Shown here: positions 1 to 6,273 of the stretch, in pieces
Layout of the letters: every line of letters begins with the position of its first letter
How positions within the stretch are numbered: the first letter of the stretch is position 1
From: Dysgonomonas sp.
Lineage (GTDB): Bacteria > Bacteroidota > Bacteroidia > Bacteroidales > Dysgonomonadaceae
Length of the DNA stretch: 6,779 nucleotides
Reading direction: 5' to 3'
Assembly (NCBI GenBank): GCA_030151105.1
Contig: JASLEN010000156.1
Location: 1-6,779, forward strand
Position numbers and translations under genes: made by a program
Notes under the pieces: generated by a model
Database searches by the model: none
The model's input: the letters and a program-made list of their open reading frames with translations, nothing else
What the model was told of the DNA's origin: nothing

Positions 1-602
<602 letters not shown>

Positions 603-609
603 CTAATCC

Positions 610-617
610 GAAAGATA
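610..617 (-). promoter_or_regulatory. possible weak -7 promoter element for obgE
   Basis: Read on the minus strand this is TATCTTTC, one base off the Bacteroidota -7 consensus TAnnTTTG. It lies downstream of the adk hairpin and about 35 bases before the obgE ATG, so a start about 7 bases downstream would give a leader near 28 bases. I see no good TTG at the -33 spacing, only TTG repeats directly abutting the box. In AT-rich DNA a 7-of-8 match is easily found by chance, so this is only a candidate for separate obgE transcription. Confidence 0.28.
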
Positions 618-638
618 CAACAATTTACACAGTCTCTT

Positions 639-683
639 AAAAACGAGAAAAGAAGTTATAGAGAAAAATACTCATAACTTCTT
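639..683 (-). terminator. hairpin with T-rich tail between adk and obgE
   Basis: Bases 674-683 (ATAACTTCTT) pair perfectly with 650-659. A GAG/CTC extension (661-663 with 671-673), one bulged base (660) and a 7-base loop complete the hairpin. On the minus strand the stem is followed by TTCTCGTTTTT, the layout of an AT-rich intrinsic terminator, 25 bases after the adk stop codon. The stem has few G-C pairs, so termination is probably partial. Because hpt, adk and obgE usually travel together, it may be an attenuating or processing site inside the cluster rather than a full stop. Confidence 0.55.
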
Positions 684-707
684 CCCCTTATATTTTATGT
701 AGAGATA

Positions 708-1280
708 TTATTTTACCTTGTCAACTGCTTCTGCAATACGACCAAATATTTCTTCTACAGTTCCTACACCTTTGATGCTAGCAAGTTTTCCACTTTTCTC
801 ATATTGAGCTTTCAATGGAGATGTTTGATTTGTATATACGTCCAAACGTGCTTTGATAGTTTCTAGATTATCATCCGAACGTCCAGATTGTTGTCCACGT
901 TTGATCAAACGGTCTATCAGTTCTGGTTCATCTACTTCCAAGCTAACTACTATAGAAACCGATTGTCCTCTCTCTTCTAGCATTTTATCCAACGCTTCTC
1001 CTTGCGCTATTGTTCTCGGAAAACCATCGAAGATCACTCCAGCAGAGTCTTTTTTGCTATCCAATACCTTTGCCAACATGCCGATAGTTACTTCATCTGG
1101 AACAAGTTGACCTTTTGAGATATATTCTTCGGCTAGTAGCCCAAGTTCTGTTTTACCTTTAATTTCGGCACGGAACACATCTCCTGTAGAAATATGTGCC
1201 AAATTGTATTTTTCGATTAGGTTCTCACTTTGAGTTCCTTTTCCTGAGCCTGGAGCTCCAAATATCACAATATTAAGCAT
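708..1280 (-). CDS. adk: adenylate kinase (short-LID form)
   Basis: Adenylate kinase converts ATP + AMP to 2 ADP in the cytosol and sets the adenylate energy charge. The 190-residue protein carries the P-loop GAPGSGKGT at 8-16, the STGDVFRAE AMP-binding segment at 31-39, the family signature FDGFPRT at 84-90, and a LID start RGQQSGRSDDN at 128-138 with the LID arginine. The LID is short: the ~27-residue insertion, with or without zinc-binding cysteines, of the long bacterial form is absent, which explains the length below ~215. Short-LID enzymes are usual in Bacteroidota and resemble cytosolic AK1. The ATG at 1278-1280 puts the P-loop strand at the normal distance from the N-terminus. It sits 40 bases after hpt with no terminator or clear promoter between them, so both probably share a transcript; a hairpin follows it. 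Confidence 0.98.
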   Translation of the reverse strand: MLNIVIFGAPGSGKGTQSENLIEKYNLAHISTGDVFRAEIKGKTELGLLAEEYISKGQLVPDEVTIGMLAKVLDSKKDSAGVIFDGFPRTIAQGEALDKMLEERGQSVSIVVSLEVDEPELIDRLIKRGQQSGRSDDNLETIKARLDVYTNQTSPLKAQYEKSGKLASIKGVGTVEEIFGRIAEAVDKVK

Positions 1281-1320
1281 AGTAATAAATGTATTTTTTG
1301 TTATTGTTAATGTTTTCTTC

Positions 1321-1857
1321 CTAGTCTATTACTTTATAAATGTCTGACAGATTTCTTCCATATCCATCATAGTCTAAGCCATATCCTACGATAAAATCGC
1401 TAGGAATCTCTAGGGCTACATAATCTAGCTTAACATCAGTTTGCAAAGCTTTGGGTTTGAATAACAAAGTTGCAACTTTGATATCCTTTGGTTCTCTTTT
1501 CGCAAGTTCGGCAAGCATCCTAGTCATTGTGTGACCTGTGTCCACAATATCTTCTATAATAACTACAGTACGACCTTTGATGTCTTCTACCAAACCAAAA
1601 ATTTCTCTAATACTACCAGTGCTGCTTGTGCCAGCATATGATGATAGTTTTACAAAAGTCATTTCAGAAGGCACATTGACACGTTTCATCAAGTCAGAAA
1701 CAAACATAAATGCACCATTCAAAATGCAGATAAATAAAGGATTGGCATCTGCTAAGTCTTCGTTCATTTTAGCTGCCACCTTGTCAATTGCTTTCTCAAT
1801 TTCTTCCTGCGAAAGAAATAACTCAAATTCTTTATCTCTTATCTTTACTGTCTTCAT
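1321..1857 (-). CDS. hpt: hypoxanthine phosphoribosyltransferase
   Basis: This cytosolic purine-salvage enzyme joins hypoxanthine (and often guanine) to PRPP, giving IMP or GMP and pyrophosphate. The 178-residue reading shows the LNG loop at 46-48, the flexible SSYAGTSSTG loop at 72-81, and the PRPP-binding motif VVIIEDIVDTGHT at 98-110. By alignment with human HGPRT the purported general base is Asp106, with Lys134, Asp162 (GLDYD) and Arg168 as the purine/pyrophosphate-side residues. The closing IPSDFIVGYGLDYDGYGRNL block is diagnostic of the Hpt branch rather than adenine or xanthine enzymes. The start is the ATG at 1855-1857 (MKTVKI). An in-frame TTG at 1888-1890 would add 11 residues, but it lies inside the predicted -7 box and is unlike family N-termini. 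The leader is only about 25 bases, too short for a purine riboswitch. adk follows after 40 bases. Confidence 0.97.
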   Translation of the reverse strand: MKTVKIRDKEFELFLSQEEIEKAIDKVAAKMNEDLADANPLFICILNGAFMFVSDLMKRVNVPSEMTFVKLSSYAGTSSTGSIREIFGLVEDIKGRTVVIIEDIVDTGHTMTRMLAELAKREPKDIKVATLLFKPKALQTDVKLDYVALEIPSDFIVGYGLDYDGYGRNLSDIYKVID

Positions 1858-1887
1858 TTTTACATAATGTAGATTAGAACCAAAATG

Positions 1888-1895
1888 CAAAAGTA
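1888..1895 (-). promoter_or_regulatory. -7 promoter element for hpt-adk
   Basis: On the minus strand this is TACTTTTG, an exact match to the Bacteroidota -7 consensus TAnnTTTG, 30 bases before the hpt ATG. Transcription would start near 1880, leaving a leader of about 25 bases. The -33 TTG is not convincing. The upstream gene ends in a strong terminator, so hpt needs a promoter in this gap, which raises confidence. Confidence 0.6.
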
Positions 1896-1963
1896 GTACA
1901 ATTAAAGGGAATAGAAGCTATAAAATTGAGGGTATTATATCAGAAGTAATTTAATTTTGAAAT

Positions 1964-1998
1964 AAAAAGTGCCGAGAATGGCTATTCTGGCACTTTTC
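1964..1998 (-). terminator. intrinsic terminator after the acyltransferase gene
   Basis: AAAAGTGCC at 1965-1973 pairs with GGCACTTTT at 1989-1997. An upper stem AGAAT (1975-1979) with ATTCT (1984-1988), one bulged G (1974) and a GGCT loop complete it. On the minus strand the stem ends in CACTTTTTATTTC, a T tract. The hairpin begins 19 bases after the stop codon at 2017. The A-run on the other side also gives it some bidirectional character, but no plus-strand gene ends here. Confidence 0.82.
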
Positions 1999-2016
1999 AT
2001 TCCTGTAAATATATTC

Positions 2017-3204
2017 TTATATCTTGATATAAATCTTCTTCTTGTAGAGAACATTGGCTACGAGCCAGCACACAATAATGAAGCTGACAGCATATAACAG
2101 CGAGGCTATATGAGCTTCGAAATAAGGCGTCAATAGTGTATCGTAATATAATGATTTGAGCGATCTATAACCTTCTCCAACTGGAAGGCGAGTGTCTAAC
2201 AATACTCGAGCAAATATTCCTGCAAATACATAAATGAATAGAGGATTGACTCCAAATGCTTCAAAGAATGGTGTCCATTTCTTTTTACCCCTGATGTCTA
2301 TAATCCAAATGAGCAATGCTAAGAATAGCGAACCAAGTCCACAAGTTGCTAGAACATATGTTGGAGTCCATATTGTTTTGTTTATTGGGCAACCATAGCT
2401 TAGTAAGAAGCCTACGAAGGTAAGTATAGTACCAATAATGAATAGCTTCTCTATTCTTGCATGATTGTCTTTTATCTCTACTAAATATTTACCACAACAG
2501 AAACCAATCATAACATGGGCTATTGCGGGTAGAGTACTCACCAAACCTTCAGGATCTACTACTGCCCCTCCTCTATAAAGGTGTGAGGCGCCAAGAATGG
2601 CTCTGTCTATTATATATACAATACTTTCTTGATTTTCTGCTGATGCAAATCCATCACCAAAGAAGAGTATCAGAAAGTATGAAACTAGAATACCAACAAT
2701 GATATGTGGAAAGTACTTATGTTTTACGAACATTGCCAATAAAGCAGTTATTCCATAGGTGAGCCCTAATCGCTGCATTACTCCCATAATGCGAATGTCT
2801 TGTAGGCTAGTCATAGCCCTCCATAGTCTTGTAAACACGTCTAGACTTTCGGGTGCTAGTTTGTGGTAGGTGGACATGATTAGTCCAAACCACGCTAAGC
2901 CAATGCCTATCATAAAGATAACAAAGGTACGTTTGATAACCTTCAGTACAGATTCTTTGCTTGCAGCAAAATTTGATTTTCGTAGCGAAATGAATGTTGA
3001 TATTCCCATGATGAACATGAAAAATGGAAAGACCAAGTCGGTAGGCGTTAGTCCATGCCATTCTGCATGTCCAAGTGGAGCATAGATATTAGCCCACGAG
3101 CCAGGGTTGTTTACCAAGATCATTCCTGCAATAGTGATTCCTCTCAGAATATCGAGTGCAAGTATGCGAGACGACTGTTGAGGTTTACTAAGAGTAGTGT
3201 CCAT
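2017..3204 (-). CDS. HGSNAT-like transmembrane acyltransferase (DUF5009 / NagX-like)
   Basis: This 395-residue inner-membrane protein belongs to the family of human HGSNAT, which passes acetyl from acetyl-CoA across a membrane to a terminal glucosamine. The bacterial substrate is not established; amino sugars from glycan or cell-wall recycling are a reasonable guess. Family signatures run in order: ALDILRGITIAGMILVNNPGSW at 16-37, GHAEWHGLTPTDLVFPFFMFIMG at 45-67, RIMGVMQRLGLTY at 138-150, DPEGLVSTLPAI at 217-228, NKTIWTPTYVLATCGLG at 275-291 and FEAFGVNPLFIYV at 314-326. His46 and Asn32 align with HGSNAT His269 and Asn258, the active-site pair. About ten hydrophobic segments lie near 16-33, 55-75, 90-110, 139-160, 165-185, 223-241, 253-271, 281-303, 315-337 and 364-387. 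There is no cleavable signal peptide, and length is normal for bacterial members. It is monocistronic, with its own promoter and terminator. An acyltransferase_3 (OafA) protein is less likely because the HGSNAT motifs are present throughout. Confidence 0.9.
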   Translation of the reverse strand: MDTTLSKPQQSSRILALDILRGITIAGMILVNNPGSWANIYAPLGHAEWHGLTPTDLVFPFFMFIMGISTFISLRKSNFAASKESVLKVIKRTFVIFMIGIGLAWFGLIMSTYHKLAPESLDVFTRLWRAMTSLQDIRIMGVMQRLGLTYGITALLAMFVKHKYFPHIIVGILVSYFLILFFGDGFASAENQESIVYIIDRAILGASHLYRGGAVVDPEGLVSTLPAIAHVMIGFCCGKYLVEIKDNHARIEKLFIIGTILTFVGFLLSYGCPINKTIWTPTYVLATCGLGSLFLALLIWIIDIRGKKKWTPFFEAFGVNPLFIYVFAGIFARVLLDTRLPVGEGYRSLKSLYYDTLLTPYFEAHIASLLYAVSFIIVCWLVANVLYKKKIYIKI

Positions 3205-3264
3205 AGATTAAATTTTAGAGGTTAAAATGTCAATATTATTTGAATAGATTTAAGATAGGCTTGT

Positions 3265-3272
3265 CAAATATA
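3265..3272 (-). promoter_or_regulatory. -7 promoter element for the HGSNAT-like gene
   Basis: On the minus strand this is TATATTTG, an exact TAnnTTTG match, about 60 bases before the ATG at 3202-3204. A T-rich CTTTTT run lies 19 bases upstream in the -33 position but lacks the TTG. The predicted leader is about 54 bases and AT-rich, with no Shine-Dalgarno, as is usual for Bacteroidota. It lies downstream of the SulP terminator, so the gene must have a promoter here. Confidence 0.6.
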
Positions 3273-3335
3273 GTGGATATAGCTTGTTCTAAAAAGTATT
3301 TGGGGGTATATCTTTGTAGGTTACGACCTTTTAAT

Positions 3336-3373
3336 GAAAAAGCCACTCCTTCTTAATATTAGAAGGAATGGCT
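3336..3373 (-). terminator. intrinsic terminator after the SulP gene
   Basis: On the minus strand AGCCATTCCTTCT (3373 to 3361) pairs with AGAAGGAGTGGCT (3353 to 3341) around a 7-base loop, followed at once by TTTTTC. All 13 positions pair if one U-G wobble (3368/3346) is allowed. On the plus strand the same position is an A-C mismatch, so the hairpin is better formed in leftward RNA, agreeing with its position 28 bases after the SulP stop codon. Confidence 0.87.
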
Positions 3374-3400
3374 ACAACTATATTGTAGAAAAGAAGGCTA

Positions 3401-5299
3401 TCACTCTTTGTCTTCAGAGCTATGCTCAGTTTCTTCCTTTTCTTTTGTTTTTTCCAATTCTTTTTCTCTCAAAGCGTCTGCCTTGGCATCTAATGCCTCT
3501 TGCATCAATTCTTCAGCTCTGTATAAGGCTGCTTCAATGTTGGAGCAGATGTTCTCCTTACCAATTAGCTTGTTGAAACCCATGCGTTCTAAGTCTTCGT
3601 TGACATTGGCTCTTACGCCTGAAAGGACGATTCTAGTTCCTTTCTTGATGGACAGTTTGCACTGGTTGGTCAAGTTGTTTATTCCTGTAGAGTCAATAAA
3701 TGGGACTTTTCTCATTTGTATGATCCTCACATAAGTTTGCTTGTTCAAAAGTGCAATGTGCTCCTCAAACTTATTAGCTATTCCAAAAAAGTAAGGTCCG
3801 TTGATTTCATACACCTCTATTCCCTCAGCTATTTGTAAGGTTGGTTCGCCATCATAGAGAGAGTCATCAGCTTCGTCATCATTCCCTGTGATGACAGAAA
3901 CATCCGTAGTCTCGGCAACACGTTTCATAAAGAAGAGGCTGGCTATAACAATACCTACTTGTATGGCGATGGTGAGGTCGAATACAACGGTTAAGAAGAA
4001 TGTGACGAGTAGCACAGCGACATCACTTTTGGGGTTATTGAGCATCGACTTGAAAGTTCGCCACTCACTCATATTATAAGCAACTATAACTAGCACTCCT
4101 GCCAAACACGCCATCGGTATGTATTGAGCCAATGGCATCAAGAAGAGCAGTATAAGCAATAGAACAACGGCATGGATAATCCCTGCAATAGGAGTTCGTC
4201 CGCCATTGTCGATGTTGGTCATTGTTCGGGCAATCGCTCCTGTGGCAGGTATTCCTCCAAAAATAGGAGTTACGATATTTGCTACGCCTTGTGCTATCAA
4301 TTCAGTATTTGAATTGTGTTTGTCATTGATCACTCCATCTGCTACTGTTGCCGATAATAGTGATTCTATAGCTCCAAGCAGCGCTATGGTAACGGCTACT
4401 GGTAGTAGTTCTTTTACGTTTTCCCAAGTTATATTTGGCACTTCTGCACCTGGTAAACTTGCTTTGATGCTAAAACGATCGCCAATAGTATCAAGCCCTT
4501 CTACCCCCATAGACTTTAGAAGTATTCCTAAAAGAGTGATAACTATAATAGCAACTAATGAGCCTGGAATCTTCTTCAAAACACCTGCAATTTTAGCAAG
4601 GCGTATATATGTTTTTTTATGCTTTTCGTCCACGGTTTCGGACTTCGACAGCATACTCTCATAGGTGTTTTTAGCCCAAATGGGTGTGTAAACGATAATG
4701 CCTATGCTGGCAAGACCGACAAGCAGCACAATGATTTGAGTCGTAGGGAGGTATCTGAAATACATAATCCACTTGCCGACAAAATCGGCAGGAGCGATTT
4801 CTCCTCCAAAATTCATCCCAAAAAGGTCTGCTATCTGAGTTGTAAATATAGTAACTGCAATTCCACTCGTAAATCCGACAATAATTGGGTAGGGAATATA
4901 CTTAATAATTGTACCTAGTCTAAATATTCCTAAGAGTAGGAGGATGACCCCTGCTAGAATTGTGGATATGAGCAATCCCGTGACTCCATATTTTACTACT
5001 ACTCCGTAGATAATGATGATGAATGCCCCAGTAGGACCTCCTATCTGAACCTTGCTGCCTCCAAATGCAGAAATGATAAACCCAGCTATCACAGCCGTGA
5101 CTATCCCCTTTTCAGGCTCCACACCACTGGCTATAGCAAAAGCAATAGCTAGAGGAAGGGCTACAATACCAACAATGATACCCGCCATGAGGTCGGACAT
5201 GAAGGTTTCTTTATTGTAATTCTTAAAGGTTTCGAATAATTTAGGGCGAAAGTCAATATTTTTGACGATGCCTAAAATTTTACTTTTGTAGGATAGCAT
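3401..5299 (-). CDS. SulP/SLC26 family anion transporter with STAS domain
   Basis: SulP proteins are inner-membrane, usually dimeric carriers of the UraA fold (7+7 inverted repeat) that move sulfate, bicarbonate, dicarboxylates or other anions. The 632-residue protein has its membrane domain at about 35-460. It includes AGIIVGIVALPLAIAFAIASGV at 39-60, VQIGGPTGAF at 84-93, GFTSGIAV at 142-149, ESLLSATVADGVIND at 312-326 and NTELIAQGVANIVTPIFGGIPATGAIARTMTNI at 331-363. An acidic linker (about 462-490) leads to a STAS domain at about 493-592 with its DSTG motif at 536-539. The tail (594-632) is almost all Glu, Lys, Asp and Ala and probably helical. Glu312 takes the place of the coupling carboxylate of UraA and SLC26Dg (an Asp in Na+-coupled BicA), hinting at proton coupling. 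About 30 residues at 210-241 look inserted between two membrane helices. Substrate cannot be read from sequence; no carbonic anhydrase or sulfate-assimilation gene is adjacent. The ATG at 5297-5299 gives the usual N-terminal FRPKLFETFKNY segment. Confidence 0.95.
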   Translation of the reverse strand: MLSYKSKILGIVKNIDFRPKLFETFKNYNKETFMSDLMAGIIVGIVALPLAIAFAIASGVEPEKGIVTAVIAGFIISAFGGSKVQIGGPTGAFIIIIYGVVVKYGVTGLLISTILAGVILLLLGIFRLGTIIKYIPYPIIVGFTSGIAVTIFTTQIADLFGMNFGGEIAPADFVGKWIMYFRYLPTTQIIVLLVGLASIGIIVYTPIWAKNTYESMLSKSETVDEKHKKTYIRLAKIAGVLKKIPGSLVAIIVITLLGILLKSMGVEGLDTIGDRFSIKASLPGAEVPNITWENVKELLPVAVTIALLGAIESLLSATVADGVINDKHNSNTELIAQGVANIVTPIFGGIPATGAIARTMTNIDNGGRTPIAGIIHAVVLLLILLFLMPLAQYIPMACLAGVLVIVAYNMSEWRTFKSMLNNPKSDVAVLLVTFFLTVVFDLTIAIQVGIVIASLFFMKRVAETTDVSVITGNDDEADDSLYDGEPTLQIAEGIEVYEINGPYFFGIANKFEEHIALLNKQTYVRIIQMRKVPFIDSTGINNLTNQCKLSIKKGTRIVLSGVRANVNEDLERMGFNKLIGKENICSNIEAALYRAEELMQEALDAKADALREKELEKTKEKEETEHSSEDKE

Positions 5300-5381
5300 A
5301 ACAGATTTTCTTGTCTCTTCTAAGATCGTAAATAGGTTCTTGAAAGTATTCTCTTAAAGATAACGCTCATTTTTAAAATAT

Positions 5382-5389
5382 CAAAGGTA
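5382..5389 (-). promoter_or_regulatory. -7 promoter element for the SulP gene
   Basis: On the minus strand this is TACCTTTG, an exact TAnnTTTG match, six bases after the phosphoesterase stop codon. A TTTG lies 23 bases further upstream, inside the phosphoesterase coding end, slightly wider than the usual -33/-7 spacing. The start would leave a leader near 75 bases. No terminator is visible between the phosphoesterase gene and SulP, so read-through from upstream may also contribute to SulP expression. Confidence 0.6.
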
Positions 5390-5394
5390 TTTCG

Positions 5395-6150
5395 TTAGAG
5401 AATTTGGGTGCGCAAATGCTTTTCGAAAAATTTGGCATAAAAGTCTGGTATTGGACTTGCCTTTATTCCTTGAATGGCTTCTTGTACGTTATACTCTATC
5501 TTTCGAAGAGTAGGAGTTACTTCTCCTTGTTCATCGATAGTTAGCCATAGATAGACGGCTTTAGCACCAATGGCCTCCTTGCATCTCCCCACTGATCCCA
5601 CATTGATACATGTTTTTTCTGTGCCATCTACATCTATTTTTCGAATGTATGAGAAGTGAGTGTGTCCCATTAGTATTATGTCTGATTCGTATTCTCTAAA
5701 CCAAGTTTTAATTTCCTCCTCATCGTGATCTTCGAATATGTACTGTTTGTTACTTTTAGGACTGCCATGAGTCAATAGGCATTTTGCTCCTGAGTATTCT
5801 AGGTCTATGGACTTGGGAAGTGAAGCAAGAAAATCTCTGTTTTCATCGGTGATGGTCGCTTTTGTGTGGGCAATGGTACTTATTCTAGCCGCAGTTTCTT
5901 CGGCGGTATGCTTGGGCATAGCAACTACCCCTTGATCGAAGGCAATTCGCTCGTCATGATTTCCCATCACAGTTGGTATGTTTTGCTCCTTAATAAGTTC
6001 AATCACTTCGTTGTGCCAAGGCACAGCATCTACTAGGTCACCCAGACAGTAGATCTTGTCTGCTTTATATTCTTTGTCTATATCGTTCAATACTGCTTTG
6101 AGGGCTGGCAGATTGCCATGTATATCGCTTATGATTGCAATTTTTTGCAT
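5395..6150 (-). CDS. calcineurin-like metallophosphoesterase (YfcE/MJ0936 type)
   Basis: This is a cytosolic two-metal phosphoesterase of 251 residues, Pfam Metallophos_2 group. All five family blocks are present: the D-x-H motif SDIHGN at 8-13 (Asp9, His11), GDLVD at 37-41 (Asp38), GNHDER at 63-68 (Asn64, His65), the metal histidine in LLTHGSP at 125-131 (His128), and GHTHFSY at 162-168 (His163, His165). NVGSVGRC follows at 183-190, as in relatives. Every metal ligand is intact, so it should be active, probably with Mn2+ or a similar ion. Members of this group hydrolyse phosphodiesters or phosphomonoesters in vitro, but the natural substrate is generally unknown and sequence does not settle it. 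It is not a nuclease of the SbcD/Mre11 type, being too short, nor an ApaH. No signal peptide. The start ATG at 6148-6150 places the first motif at residue 9, as expected. Confidence 0.93.
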   Translation of the reverse strand: MQKIAIISDIHGNLPALKAVLNDIDKEYKADKIYCLGDLVDAVPWHNEVIELIKEQNIPTVMGNHDERIAFDQGVVAMPKHTAEETAARISTIAHTKATITDENRDFLASLPKSIDLEYSGAKCLLTHGSPKSNKQYIFEDHDEEEIKTWFREYESDIILMGHTHFSYIRKIDVDGTEKTCINVGSVGRCKEAIGAKAVYLWLTIDEQGEVTPTLRKIEYNVQEAIQGIKASPIPDFYAKFFEKHLRTQIL

Positions 6151-6177
6151 AAATATTCTTTGTTGATTTCTGTTTTG

Positions 6178-6185
6178 TAAATGTA
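6178..6185 (-). promoter_or_regulatory. possible -7 promoter element for the phosphoesterase gene
   Basis: On the minus strand this is TACATTTA, matching TAnnTTTG except for the last base, 28 bases before the phosphoesterase ATG. It lies after the terminator of the upstream gene, where a promoter is expected. No convincing -33 TTG is seen, so the exact site is uncertain. Confidence 0.35.
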
Positions 6186-6212
6186 GATATTTCTTCTTTC
6201 CGATGGGGAGGA

Positions 6213-6254
6213 AAAAGAGAAAAGTAGATATTGAATTTTCAATATCTACTTTCT
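6213..6254 (-). terminator. intrinsic terminator after the glycine betaine-binding protein gene
   Basis: AAAGTAGATATTGA at 6221-6234 pairs perfectly with TCAATATCTACTTT at 6239-6252, a 14-bp stem with a 4-base loop. It begins about 20 bases after the stop codon at 6274. On the minus strand the stem is followed by TCTCTTTTTC. The stem is AT-rich but long and mismatch-free. It separates the betaine transporter unit from the phosphoesterase gene. Confidence 0.78.
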
Positions 6255-6273
6255 AGAAACATATAATTCAGTA

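Noticed and set aside
1858..1890. Eleven-residue N-terminal extension of hpt from a TTG codon
   Set aside because: The TTG overlaps the exact -7 promoter box at 1888-1895, and the added residues do not resemble Hpt N-termini; the ATG at 1857 fits both.
1858..1960. Purine riboswitch before hpt
   Set aside because: The predicted leader is about 25 bases and the gap up to the upstream terminator contains no conserved purine-aptamer junctions.
2807..3061. 84-residue minus-strand reading frame inside the acyltransferase gene
   Set aside because: It is a shifted frame of the HGSNAT-like gene, whose own frame is continuous and has all the family motifs; it is no sign of a frameshift.
3309..3316. 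Plus-strand TATCTTTG, an exact -7 match that could drive rightward transcription
   Set aside because: It faces the 3' end of SulP; the only downstream plus-strand frame (3334-3576) begins within the SulP terminator and is antisense to the STAS and tail coding region. An antisense RNA is possible but nothing else supports it.
4206..4664. 152-residue plus-strand reading frame
   Set aside because: It lies wholly antisense to SulP, its low-complexity Ser/Thr/Ile-rich product is typical of antisense frames, and no promoter or recognised domain supports it. The neighbouring plus-strand frames at 3888-4079 and 4619-4918 are rejected likewise.
5198..5200. Alternative SulP start at Met34
   Set aside because: It would remove the RPKLFETFKNYNKETF segment that typically precedes the first membrane helix in this family.
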